This document shows, piece after piece, positions 52,856 through 64,000 of a DNA stretch of 64,000 nt; the first letter of the stretch is position 1, and the number at the start of each line of letters is the position of its first letter. The stretch is from the NCBI GenBank assembly GCA_025667525.1, contig CM046876.1:16293320-16357319 (forward strand). Direction: 5' to 3'. Both the position numbers and the translations under genes were made by a program. Origin of the DNA: Glebionis coronaria (lineage: Eukaryota > Streptophyta > Magnoliopsida > Asterales > Asteraceae). A model generated the notes under the pieces. It was not told the DNA's origin. It searched no databases and was given only the letters and a program-made list of their open reading frames with translations.

Positions 52856-52906
52856 CCACTGACACTCAAGTTGTGAACGCTGACAAGAATAAATCAGACG
52901 CTGACA
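52856..52906 (+). repeat. GCTGACA box cluster 8 (after 3' ORF)
   Basis: CTGACA cores at 52859, 52880 and 52901; exact 21-bp spacing. Just after the stop that ends the last open stretch of the 3' ORF. Confidence 0.95.
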
Positions 52907-52979
52907 GGCTTGCAGGAATGACTGGTGTATCCCAACCATCAGTTATCATCAAAGATGTTTCTACACATGTACCATTGAT

Positions 52980-55900
52980 TGTAGAGTTTTACTACTCTTT
53001 AGGAAAAGAGCGTAAATAGCGGTAAGTATTAACGAGTGATTTAGGAAAACCACAAGTAATGACCCTCAATCAAATAAAAAGAGAGAAAAAGTTCGTTTCC
53101 CAAGGAGGTATATGTGTTGTGAATTAACTTGTATGTATTTGAGATTAATATTGAGAAGAATGGGGATGAGAAGATGAAAAGACGGCTACGTTAAAATTAA
53201 ACTACGACGTAAACGTAAAACCGTGAAAAACTACTCAAATTAAAAATTATTATACTAAGACCAAAAACAAAATCAATAATTAAGAAGACTAAAAAGAAGT
53301 CTAAAATAATATAAATAAAGATAAAAATCCAACAAAGATATTTTAAAACCTTTTATTAATTAAATATTTAATTTTAAATGCTAATTAAAGCCCTAAAATT
53401 AAATATAACTAATTCAAATGTCTAAAATATGATTTTATTGAATAATTACTTAACTTATATTATTAGAAGATTAAAAAGTAATTTTCTAAAAATTAAAAGC
53501 TATTAAAACTATTTTTAAAACTCTAAAAATGATTAAAAATGATTAAAACCTAATTAAACTTAAAATAATTATAAAAATTAATCTAAAAGCTAGAAAATTA
53601 TTCTAAAAATGGAAAAGGTCTTAATTAATGCTAAAGAACTTAAGAAAAATGAAAAAGAAATAAAAATGAAATTTTGATTTTTTAATAATAAAATAATATT
53701 AAAATATTCCTAAAAATAAAAAGTTTTCAAATAAATTCTAAAAAATTCTCAAAAATCCTAAATATTCTAACTAAGAGGAAAACACAAATTAGAGCTCCTA
53801 AAACCTTTTTAATAATTTTATAAAAATGTTTAAAGTTTATAAAAAACCTTAAAATATTATAAAATTAAAAATTAAAGTTTATAAAACCAAAACTTAATGT
53901 AAACCTCAAAGTATTTATTAAAAAGCTAAAAACTATTTTTCCTGAAAATTAAAACTATTTTTTCTATTTTTTAGTGACTTTATAAAAAACGGCTATTAAA
54001 TAAATGCTAGAAAATAAATGAATAATGGGAAAATTATAAAAATAGACTAGAAAAATCACAAATCTAATAAAGATCCTAGGAAAAATGAAAATAAGCAAAA
54101 ACGTTTGACAAATAAGCTGAAAAATGATAAATAAGCTACGGCTTTTAATTAAGCTATCAAAAGAGAAAACGTGTTAAATAAAGGTTGAAAACAAACATAA
54201 ACGTAAAAAGGTATCCAGATCAACGGTAGAGCTCCTAACCCTCCTACGAGAGGTCTGGGGTTCGAGTCCGTTGCGGGTATTCTTTTTGCTAATTTTTTCT
54301 TTTTTTTTATTTTTTTGTTTTCCAACAAATCAGTGACTCTAAATAAGCTAGAAACACAATCCAATACTCTTTTTTAGCTAGGTTTAAGCACAATTGAAGA
54401 TCAAAATGAAGCCAGGTTCAACTTGAACACAAGCAGGTTAAGCCTTGTGTTTTGCTTGAGGATTTAGCCAAGAGGTCTTGGCTGTGAACTTATTTGGTGA
54501 ATGTTTTTGGTACAATAGGGCACCCTTGTGCTCATAGAAGCACAAGGAGTCAAGTACAAGTTTAAATAACCACTTAGCACACAAAGAAGATCACAAACCA
54601 AGCATACAAATACACATCCAGTTGCTGATACAAAGAAATGAAGTCTGGTGACAGTTTTAGCTTGTTACTTGCATACAAATGGAATTCAAACACCCAAACT
54701 TCACACAACCTCACAAAATGGTGCACAAACAATTTAAAACCCTATATCAACCTGGATCTTAACAGTTTACACAAAATCATGCACCAAAACTCATGAAAAT
54801 AAGCAGAATATGACTTATGCAGATTTGAGTTACTCTTTTTAACTTATTTCTCACAAATTTGTTTCCAAACTTAGCAAACCTACTTCCTTACTAGTAAACA
54901 ACTTTTCTCAATCCTTTTGAAGCTTTATAACACCTTTTAAAATCACTATTCAAGAACTTTGTCCTGCTAAAACTTGTTTCCAAACACCCTGTTATATTCT
55001 GAAAACCAACTTTTAACAAACCAATTCCTTATAAAACCTATTCAATCTGATCCAAATAGCTTCTATCATGCATATGAACACATTAGAACACAAATCAACA
55101 ACTATAACATACTTATGCCACCAAATCAAACCATATCACATGAAACTCCTATTTTTCTGAAATTTTTCAAAAGGAAAAGGAAGTTACCTTAGGGCTTTAC
55201 ATCCAAAGCCCTAGTGGTTGCATAACCACCTCCTTATGCACCCGGGTGCATGCAGAACACAAATCAACAATGATGAACCTGTTTAAGAACAACCAAAGAA
55301 AAAGAACAAGGATATTATGCAATATACTTTTTCTGATTTCTTTCTTACTTAAACCTTTCCAAAAACTTTTCAACCTTCTAAATCACGTTTTAATAACACT
55401 AAATTACCAATCCAAATGATCCTCTTAACATCAAAACTTTGAAACAGATTTCTTCCAAAAATTCTTTCAAATTTCAGAAACCTTTGAATAATTTTGAAAC
55501 TCAAAATTACTCAACCAACTAGAAAATGGAACTCAGAATCAAGCTTATACACAACACACAACTTTTTATAAACCTAAAAAGGAATTATACTTGTTTTAAA
55601 ACAAAAACCAAACTTTTATTTCATAAAAAAGGAATTACATGTGCAAAGCTTTAAAACTGGAACAAGGGGTCATCACAGGTTGATGCCTCCTTTTATACTA
55701 GTCTAATGAACATACTAGAAGGCTAAAAACAAAACCCTAATCACTAGAAATTCTCCAAAATGCCCTTGACGTTTTTGAGGTATGAGTTGTCCAAATTTGA
55801 TCTAAGCCGTTCCTTTTGGCGTTGTGAGTAAGCAATAAACCTTGGTGGTTGATTTGGGACACGTCACATGCCTTGGAGGACAAGGTGTGATGTGATTGGT

Positions 55901-56755
55901 TGAGAGGGGAATTGGAGGTAGGGTCTACAGTGAGTGGGAGGAGAGTTTTGTGCGTGGGTTTTGTTTCTGCATGTGTGAATCACACATGTGCAAGGTGAAT
56001 TGGATTTTTACCCAAGTTTAAGTGAGATAGAACCTGGGGTGAAAAAGGGAACAGTAACTTCCATTTGATCCGTTTTTAGGGGAAACAGATGTGTTAGGCG
56101 CGTGTTTTGTTTGAATGTTTCAATCTTGACAACTTAAGCCCTTATCTTTTGGAATTTTTGGCATTTAAGGTTATTCAGCCCTAAATCCGTTTTTGCTTTG
56201 TTAATAAGTTTCACCCTTTTACATTTTTGGCACAAACTTTGGAAAAAAGTGTTTCAAGGGTTATAATTGACAATTTTGAATATTTCAAGGGCTGTTCTTG
56301 GACAATGTTGATCTTCAAAGGTCTTCAATGTGTCTTTCACTTCATGAGGGACCATTTTTGGCAATTTGAAATTGTTGAGGGACTAATCTTGCCATTTCTT
56401 CAAAGTTGAAGGACCTTTTTGCAATTTTGACAAACTTAAGGGACCAAACTTGTAATTATTAATATACAAGGGTTTTAAGTGTCATTTCTTCATTCTTGGA
56501 GGATCAATCTTGTTTGTCTTCAAGTCTTCAAGGGTATTTGTTGAAAATTCCATGATTAGGGCCCGGTTCTTTGTACGGCTTCGTTTCTCGTGTTCGTTTT
56601 TCGTTGTATCTTGTGATCTTTTGTCTTTTTCACGATATCCATACCTAAAATACACAAGTAAACAAACACAAGCATATATATGGTATTTTATGACATTTTT
56701 ATGCATTTAAAGCCCGAAAAGAACGATGAGATCATGTATAAATGCCATCTCATCA
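52980..56755 (-). repeat. Probable 3' LTR of element E
   Basis: On the minus strand the start TGATGAGATGGC at 56755 follows a GTATGGGGGAG polypurine tract. The far end ...AAAACTCTACA meets element C at 52980. The length of 3.78 kb is inferred from these two borders only, since the partner LTR is outside the window. The interior is AT-rich without genes and includes a tRNA-like segment at 54205-54285. Confidence 0.6.
54205..54285 (+). ncRNA. tRNA-derived (SINE-head-like) segment
   Basis: AACGGTAGAGCTCC resembles the end of a Pol III A box/D arm. 40 bp downstream GGGGTTCGAGTCCG is a near-perfect B box/T arm, followed by T-rich sequence from about 54280. The middle cannot form a proper anticodon stem and the acceptor stem does not pair. 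It is therefore a tRNA-derived SINE head or tRNA relic, not a working tRNA gene. Confidence 0.55.
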
Positions 56756-56768
56756 CTCCCCCATACTA
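56756..56768 (-). other. Polypurine tract of element E
   Basis: The minus strand reads TAGTATGGGGGAG directly before TGATGAGATGGC. Similar AGTATGGGGG tracts occur at about 58496 and 58552. Confidence 0.65.
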
Positions 56769-58916
56769 AGCCATTGCCGTGCCCTCACGCAATGCTAGAA
56801 TAAAGTATCTAAGCATCACCAAAGTTCAATTTTATTAACCTTTATTGAAGAGTAAAAGACTTGCAACATACTACGATGATGTGTAAAGACATAATGTATG
56901 ATTTTCATCACCATAATGTGACTTTTAGGGTCTAAGAATAGAAACAAGTTAATGTCCCTTAGAGTAAACTTCGTCATCCTTGATTGTCATACATTCCATG
57001 CTAAGTGCAAAAACAAGATCATTGTTGGTACAAGTCACAATGCTAACACTACTCATACGTCCAAATTGTGTAATACTTTTTCTCCCCGCAATCCTAGTTA
57101 TTATAAAAGGAAATGGGTTACTAGCATTTTTTATCTATTTGTCATGGATCACAAGTGATTCATATTGACTTATTTGAGTAGTTATTAGTCCGAAAGTAAA
57201 GTAGCACGATTTGATCAATAGTTAGCCGAAGGACAAAATCTTTTAAAACGGCTTCTCGTGTATCTCCTTAAGTTCATATCTTGGCATAACTCGTTTCACG
57301 ATTTGAGACCTTTCTCGGACCGATATTTGGCATGTACTTCATACTTCAAATCTTGGGAAGACTTTCTCGAAATTGTGGTCTTCTCTTCATATATTTGGAA
57401 TTTCTTCATTTGACGTTTTTGAGAGATTCTTCATATAGGACCACGACTTCATCATTTTTCTTCAATCTTTACTTTGGATTTTGATATACAACGATCCGCC
57501 TCCTTTTCGGACTTGGATATATTTATCCTCATACCTTGTTAGGGTCTTTTTGGATAGACTTTCTCCATTCTTTAGGGGAGTAATAGCTTCTCGTCGTGTG
57601 TCTCGATCCTTCATATTGATTTTTGAAATAATGATACTTCACATCATCTTTGGATCTTTAGCAAAAATAGAGCTCCTCATGCCTTGTTAGGGCCTTTTTG
57701 GATGATCGCCAATCTTCGCGTCCCGCTTCAATAAGTTATGTCTTGGCTATGAACTCTATTCAACCCCGAGCAACTTTTAAACGATCTTGCGCTAGAGGCT
57801 AAGTAACCTTTCAAATCGTACGACCTTACTTATTGCAATTATGATTTATTCCTAATGCATTGATCTTATGGGAAGAAAAAGCCACAATTAAAAACATATG
57901 AGTTTTTGAAAGAACACTTTCATGTTCTACGTTTAGCATGATCACTTGTCTAACTCTATCATTTCTCGTTCTTCACTATATAAAGACCTCTAGTTAAAGA
58001 GACTCGTGAATACTTAGCCATGCAAGTCAAAATTAAGCCAAATTTGGATTAGCTTTCATTAAGACTATATCAAATCAAAGTTTTGGGTTTTCAAGCCACC
58101 TATAGGATCTTGCACTTTCTTGGACTTTTTCAAGTTTAGAGAATGCGTTTTAAAGTTCCCTTGATAAGTGACTTTCTAGAATCAATTATAGGAACTTGCG
58201 AAAAGTTCTTGTTCTTTACCCGAATGAATTAAGACTTTCGCGTTTTAAAGCTCCCTATATAAAAGTCTAGCAAAACTTGAATTGAGCGGGTTAAGGAATG
58301 TAAATGGCTCCAAATGCCCATCAAGTCAAAAATTAACTCTTATTCTACCCATCGGAAAATATACATTCGTGTCTTAAAAACACTTATGAAAACTAAGAAA
58401 AATTTTAAAATTTGGCTATTTTTAGCCTTATTAGCAAAACAAAACATTGAAAGTTTGGAAAACGTGAGGGCGTAGCAAAGCAAGTATCTATTCACCCCCC
58501 CATACTAAAAGTAAACATTGTCCTCAATGTTTCGAGTCTAAAGGTGGAGCACCCCCATACTAGAGACGAAGAATCGAATGCTTAGGATCTAGCATGGAAA
58601 GGGTGATCAACAATATATCTAAAGCCGTTTATTAATTATGCTTAAAAGATAATTGTTAGAACAATAAAGGATATGTCATGGATTCGTGAAAAACTTCTTC
58701 AAACGAACGATGGAGGCTCACGTAAACGAACACGAGAGTCTTCAATCGTAGACGATGATGATGATCTAGATAACACAATCACAAACAACCACGAGACAAC
58801 GAGTTGGAAGGGTACAAGTCCCCTTATTAGTGAATAAAAGATAAGCATGGGATCTCCCCCACGAGGCACCTCGTTTTTGATTACCGAGTCATGAGCTCGA
58901 CTAGATCCCCTCAATG
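56769..58916 (-). other. 3' non-coding region of element E
   Basis: No env-like or other ORF is supported on either strand. The region after pol has ACATTGAGGACAATGTTTAC and AGTATGGGGG tracts near 58495-58560, characteristic of Athila/Tat elements. Two 28-bp segments around 57529 and 57678 (CTTGTTAGGG.CTTTTTGGAT) are direct repeats. Confidence 0.6.
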
Positions 58917-59570
58917 CTAATTATCATTGGGGAAGGTGTCTTGGTCGGGGGCAACCATTGAAGGAATTTCCCCACCAAAGTAGTGCTTAAGCCTATGTCC
59001 ATTCACCTTGAAATTGGGACCATCATCTTGAGCTAGCTCAATGGTCCCATATGGAAACACTTGTGTAATGGTGAACGGACCCGACCAACGAGATTTCAAT
59101 TTCCCAGAAAATATCTTAAGACGAGAGTTAAAAAGCAACACTTGATCACCAACGTTAAAAACCCGGTTTTTAATCTTTGAATCATGAAACTTTTTAGTCT
59201 TTTCTTTAAAAATTAATGAATTTTCATAAGCATTATCCCTTAATTCATCCAATTCATTCAATTGTATTTTCCGGTGATCTCCCGCGGTCTTCAAGTCAAA
59301 ATTAGCATGCTTAAGGGCCCAATATGCCTTATGCTCCAATTCAATGGGCAAATGACAATTCTTCCCATAGACTAACTTATAAGGAGTGCAACCGATAGGT
59401 GTCTTATAAGCGGTCCTAAAGGCCCATAAAGCGTCATCGAGTTTGTCGGACCATGAAGCACGGTTTTCTCCAATTGACCTCTCTAAAATCCTCTTCAAAG
59501 CTCGGTTTGAAACCTCGACTTGCCCACTCGTTTGCGGGTGATAAGCCGTAGAAAGACGATGTGTAACCCA
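58917..59570 (-). pseudogene. Element E integrase C-terminal part, after a frameshift
   Basis: The frame 59498-58917 begins within the integrase core ([34 protein letters not shown]) and runs through [20 protein letters not shown]. It ends with the GPF module [21 protein letters not shown] one-base loss in a G run near 59571 separates it from the main pol frame, which otherwise reads straight into it. Stop at 58914-58919, in the position normal for Athila Pol. Confidence 0.88.
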
Positions 59571-62500
59571 TATTTCTTTAGAACCTTTTCGAATTGGTCA
59601 TTACAAAAATGGGTTCCACGATCGCTTATAATAGCACGAGGGGTTCCGAACTGAGAGAATAATTGCTTCAAGAACTTTACTACCACACGAGCATCATTAG
59701 TAGGCAAAGCCTTAGCTTCCACCCACTTAGAAAGGTAGTCCACCGCGACGAGGATATATTTGTTGCCATGAGACGATGGGAACGGCCCCATAAAGTCTAT
59801 TCCCCATATGTCGAAAATCTCACACACTTGAATTATGTTTTGCGGCATTTCATCACGTTGAGACGATTTTCCTTGACGTTGGCACGAATCACACGACTTC
59901 ACAAGTGCGTGTGCATCACGATAGATAGAAGGCCAAAAGAAACCGGCATCGAACACTTTCTTAGCCGTGAGATTAGCACCGTGGTGACCACCCGTGGGTC
60001 CCTCGTGACAAGCTCTAAGGATATTAGAAGCTTCGGCACCAAACACACAACGTCGAACGAGTTGATCCGCACAAATCTGAAAGAGATAAGGGTCGTCCCA
60101 AAAATAGAACTTGACGTCACGAAAGAATTTTCGTTTTTGTTGTGTCGTCATACCCTTGATTATGAAATTGCCCGCATGGTAATTTGCAATGTCGGCAAAC
60201 CATGGGGTGGTGTCTTTAGAATTCACTACACCGAGAGTCTCAAGAGGAAATGTTTCGGTAATTTCCTTGTTCTCGAAAACATCTTTGTGAGGATCTTCTA
60301 GACGAGAGAGATGATCGGCCGCTAGATTCTCGGCTCCTTTTTTGTCAAGCACGGTGACATCAAATTCTTGGAGGAGGAGCATCCAACGAAGCAATCTCGG
60401 CTTAGCATCTTGCTTAGCTAAGAGATACTTGATAGTCGAATGGTCGGTATACACGATGCTTTTAGTCAAGACGAGATAAGGTCGGAATTTCTCAAAAGCA
60501 TAGACCACGGCAAGGAATTCCTTTTCCGTTGTGGTGTACTTTAATTGAGCCTCGGTCATCGTCTTACTAGCATAGTGGATAGGACGAAAATGCTTGTCAT
60601 AGCGTTGCCCTAAGACGGCCCCTATAGCATAATCACTTGCATCGCACATGATTTCAAAGGGTAATTCCCAATTAGGAGCAACAAGAATGGGAGCTTCGGT
60701 AAGTTTCCTTTTTAGAGTCTCGAAAGCCTTAACACAATCCTCATTAAAGTTAAAAGGAGCATCCTTCTCGAGAAGGTGTGTCATAGGACGAGAAATCTTC
60801 GAAAAATCCTTGATGAAACGACGATAAAAGCCCGCGTGGCCAAGGAAACTACAAACTCCCTTAACGGTTTTGGGATGAGGTAACTTGGCGATGACGTCTA
60901 CCTTAGCTTTATCGACCTCAATCCCCGCCTTCGACACCTTATGTCCTAAGACGATTCCTTGTTTACACATGAAATGACATTTCTCCCAATTAAGCACAAA
61001 ATTGGTTTCTTCACAACGTTTTAACATTTGTTCGAGATTAGATAAACATGACGTGAACGAATTACCAAACACCGAGAAGTCATCCATAAACACTTCCATC
61101 GACTTCTCGATCATATCGTGAAAAATCGCCATCATACACCGTTGAAACGTACCGGGTGCATTACAAAGTCCGAAAGGCATTCTACGATAAGCGAACATTC
61201 CATAAGGACACGTAAACGTAGTCTTCTCTTGATCACGAGGGTCGATAGGGATTTGAAAGTAACCGGAAAAACCATCTAAAAAGCAATAGAATTCATTTCC
61301 CGCAAGTCGCTCCAACATTTGATCCATGAAGGGCAAAGGAAAGTGGTCTTTACGAGTGGCGTCATTTAACTTTCGGTAGTCAATACACACCCTCCAACCG
61401 GTCACAACACGACTGGGAATTAACTCGTTGTTTTCATTAGGCACAACGGTCATTCCTCCCTTTTTAGGGACACAATGGATTGGGCTCACCCATGGGCTAT
61501 CGGATATAGGATAAATCATTCCCGCGTCAAGGAGTTTAAGGACCTCCTTTTTAATGACATCGTGAATTTTGGGATTCACCCTTCTTTGACTTTGAATTGC
61601 GGGTTTGTAGTCCTCCTCCATTAAAATCTTGTGAGTACAAAATTTTGGGTCAATACCCTTAATGTCGGATATTTTCCACGCAATTGCCCCTTTGTGAGCC
61701 TTAAGAACTTTCAAGAGCGCGGTTTTTTCATTATTAGCAAGATCTTTTGCAATAATAACCGGCAACTTGTCATCACCTTCTAAGAATGCATATTCAAGGT
61801 GAGAAGGAAGATCTTTCAATTCAAGGATAGGCGGTTCCTCGATTGAAGATTTTGGTTCAACACTCATAACTCCCATCGGCGGAAGAAATGGTGGAATAGA
61901 AATATCATCACTAATCAACATCTCATCTTCATTGTCGATTTCATTTGAAGTGAGATCGCCTCCTTGGAATGGAGTGAGATTTGGTGTGGAATTAGCAAGA
62001 ATCGGATCCAAAATAGTGGGATTGCCACTTGACGAGCTATCGGAAAAACCTAACACTTCTTGTGAAAACTCATCGCAAACCACATCAACGATGTCAATGT
62101 GATTGATGGTAGCGATTGCATAAACATGAGAAGGTTTTGAGTTTTGAGTAGCGTTTATAACAAGTTCCTCTTCGTTGAATCTCAAAGTGATAGTTCTTGC
62201 ATGAACATCGATAAGCGATCTCGAAGTATCTAAAAATGAACGACCTAAGATTAGAGGAACTTGAGGATCCACGGGGATGTCAACTACTATAAAATCAACG
62301 GGATAGTAGAACTTCCCCACTTTCACGAAAACATCTTCGGCTATCCCACATGCCATAATCGTAGAATGATCGGCCATCTCGATGGACATGTTCGAAGGAA
62401 TGAGAGCCGGAAGCGAAAGCGATTTCCAAATGGAAAATGGCATCAAATTAATGCTCGTACCAAGATCGGCCAAGGCGAGGCATTCTTTCATATCTTGTAT

Positions 62501-64000
62501 GTCACAAGGAATGAGAAACTTTCCGGGATCACCAACTTTTTCCGGTATGCGGTTAAGATAAACCGAAGAACAATTAGCAAGCTTTGAAAGCTTTTCCTTA
62601 TCGCTCATCATACTTTTAAAAGTGGAAGCGAAACGAGGCATATATAACAACGCGTCGGCTAAACTCACATCAAAATGCACTTGTTGAAACATTTTTATAA
62701 AAAGCTCGATTTGTTGTTTGTTACGTTCTTGCAACTTCTCTTTATTTCGTCTTGAAGGGTAGGGTAAGGGTGGTGTGGGTTGGTCATTAGGCAACGGCCT
62801 TGGAAACTCGGGTTCCACAATTGGTATTGGTGTAACCGTAGGTGTGGTTTGAGCGGTACTTCGTGGGATTGTAATGTGCTCCTTTTCGACCATCACCTCG
62901 GGTTCTTTCTCGATTTCCTTCTCCTTAGAAGTACTTGTACGAGAGATTGGTTCCTTGAAAGTTTTACCACTTCGTGTAGTAATGACTTTCATTTCTCCCT
63001 TCGGGTTTGCAATGGTATCACTAGGAAGACCACCCGAAGAAGAGGGCTTACACATGATAGCTTCAAACATTTTAGCCATTCGGTCCTCAAATTTAGATTG
63101 CCTAGCATCCGCTTTCAATAACTCTTGCTTAATCTCATGTTGTCCTAATTCCATCTTTTGTTGGTTTTGTTGAAGACGTTGGACATTTCCTTCCATTTTG
63201 TTTGCATGAGTTTTAAGTTCATTAGCAAGTTCATTTTTAAGCTCGTTTTTCAACTCGGATCTTAAGCTAATCATCTCACGTTGCATATTATCAAAATTAG
63301 CATCATTTGCTTTTGCATAATCCAAAAATTCTCCTTGCAAATTTTTCGTGTGAGCATTTTGAAAACCTTGTGTAGTGTTTTGAAAATCACGGTTTTGGTT
63401 TTGATTAGAGATTTGTCCATTCCCACTTTGATAATTCCCTTTGTTATAATTGCGTGTGTTGCCTTGGTAATTACCTTGGTTGTTGTTTCGATAATTGTTA
63501 ACATTTTGGTTTGGTGGAGCTTGATTTGGACGAGAACCTTGGCCGTTTTGGTTGTAAGTTCCCGTTGCTACATAAGCACTCGAAGTGTTACCATCCGCGG
63601 TAATGCACTCGGAAAGATCATGAGCTCCCCCACAAGATAAACAACTCTTAGCAACCGCTTTAACCGAAGCGGAATTGGAAGCTTCTTGAGCCTTCCAATG
63701 GGACATTAGATTAGCAAATCTATCAAAAAACCGATTTTCCTCATTAGCTTCATCATGTAAGGCGTTAATGCTACGAGACGATTGTGATGACGATGACGAA
63801 CCCATATTGGCAACACTCGGTGTGTTACGAGGGCTATAAACCTTAGATCGATTTTCAATGATTTGTAAAGCCTCATTTGTCGTCTTGCACAAAAAATTAC
63901 CACCCGCGGCGGCATTCAAATAATCTCGTTCATGATCATTAAGCCCATTATAAAAGGTATCAATTTGATGCAATTCCGAAAAATCATGGTGAGGACATTC
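59495..64000 (-). pseudogene. Element E Gag-Pol, single long frame, incomplete at the right edge
   Basis: Open from the window edge (no stop upstream; the apparent start at 63973 is a TTG inside Gag). In order: Gag C-terminus with [19 protein letters not shown]; a zinc-knuckle-like [13 protein letters not shown] near 63610-63650; Asn/Gln-rich stretch; coiled coil (63110-63280); Pro-rich linker; protease [13 protein letters not shown] near 62450-62478; RT with [18 protein letters not shown] and catalytic FMDDFSVFG near 61065-61090; RNase H with [15 protein letters not shown] near 60640 and [10 protein letters not shown]; and integrase with [18 protein letters not shown] and [10 protein letters not shown] near 59800. 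A frameshift near 59571 ends it 25 codons later. The zinc knuckle has three residues, not four, before His. Confidence 0.9.

Larger units (their letters stand above)
34022..52979 (+). mobile_element. Element C: decayed copia element with extra 3' ORF, split by B2
   Basis: It comprises a 5' LTR (34022-34526), PBS (34529-34540), gag (34608-36270 and 45360-46544), protease-integrase-RT-RNase H (46560-50143), a long 3' UTR and an extra ORF (51284-52842). B2 is inserted in the gag coiled coil. The 3' LTR is missing: the sequence ends at 52979 where element E begins. Multiple stops and frameshifts mark it as old. Confidence 0.85.
52980..64000 (-). mobile_element. Element E: Athila-like Ty3/gypsy element, partial
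   Basis: On the minus strand there is Gag (from beyond 64000), protease, RT, RNase H, integrase (to 58917), a 2.1-kb non-coding 3' region and a 3' LTR at 52980-56755. Motif order (RT, RNase H, integrase), the ALADLGTS protease, the [11 protein letters not shown] and the repeated AGTATGGGGG tracts after pol match the Athila/Tat branch. Pol has a single visible frameshift. The 5' LTR and PBS are off the right edge. It abuts or interrupts element C at 52979/52980. Confidence 0.85.

Noticed and set aside
54205..54285. Functional tRNA gene
   Set aside because: The B box is good, but the acceptor and anticodon stems do not pair, so it is annotated as tRNA-derived.
57481..57690. Env-like ORF in element E
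   Set aside because: Only a 69-codon plus-strand frame with no signal peptide or conserved motif; on the wrong strand for the element.

Overview
This is a plant nuclear window made almost entirely of nested LTR retrotransposons plus some DNA-transposon-like sequence. It is AT-rich, has spliced-looking exons, and carries plant Ty1/copia and Ty3/gypsy Pol proteins primed by initiator Met-tRNA. Several accessory proteins (the coiled-coil Gag-like ORFs at 42-1586 and 7816-10007, and the 3' ORF at 51284-52842) resemble families I know from Asteraceae, especially Tanacetum-like Anthemideae. That placement is recognition from memory, not a search. No ordinary host gene is complete here.

Layout. (1) 1-12895, minus strand: a gag-only copia-like element (family A) that carries a second, complete family A element (3977-12494) in its leader. 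The inner copy has 429/430-bp LTRs and a perfect AAACC target-site duplication; the outer copy keeps its 5' LTR and PBS at 12545-12895. (2) 12896-20655, plus strand: the 3' part of a Sirevirus-like copia element (B1) with three accessory ORFs, repeated polypurine tracts and a 1562-bp 3' LTR. (3) 20656-23772: unique-looking DNA with one possible exon, then tandem arrays ending in a CACTA-type terminus. (4) 23852-30431, minus strand: a truncated chromovirus-like Ty3/gypsy element with a long 5' LTR. (5) 30432-34021, plus strand: exons and introns of a decayed transposon-type gene with plant-mobile-domain/Ulp1-like features (D), cut by element C. (6) 34022-52979, plus strand: a decayed copia element (C) with an extra 3' ORF, split by a full-length Sirevirus-like element (B2, 36271-45354, AAGAT duplication). 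(7) 52980-64000, minus strand: an Athila-like Ty3/gypsy element (E), running off the right edge.

The most unusual pattern is that several families each carry their own short motif, reused at many places along the element. In B1/B2 it is a GC-rich module of about 67-89 bp built from GGTTCC/GGTACC/GGAACC boxes; eight copies occur, each on the upstream side of an ORF. In C it is CGCTGACA-like boxes at almost exact 21-bp spacing, in eight clusters covering the LTR, gag, pol linker, 3' UTR and 3' ORF. In D it is palindromic ATGAGTCA/TGACTCAT clusters confined to inferred introns. In A it is GGAATA arrays in the leader. The coding potential of the accessory ORFs (including a new-looking CxCC protein seen three times in family B), together with family-private motif arrays, suggests element-specific protein-DNA or protein-RNA recognition. 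This is an inference that can be tested as described in the findings.
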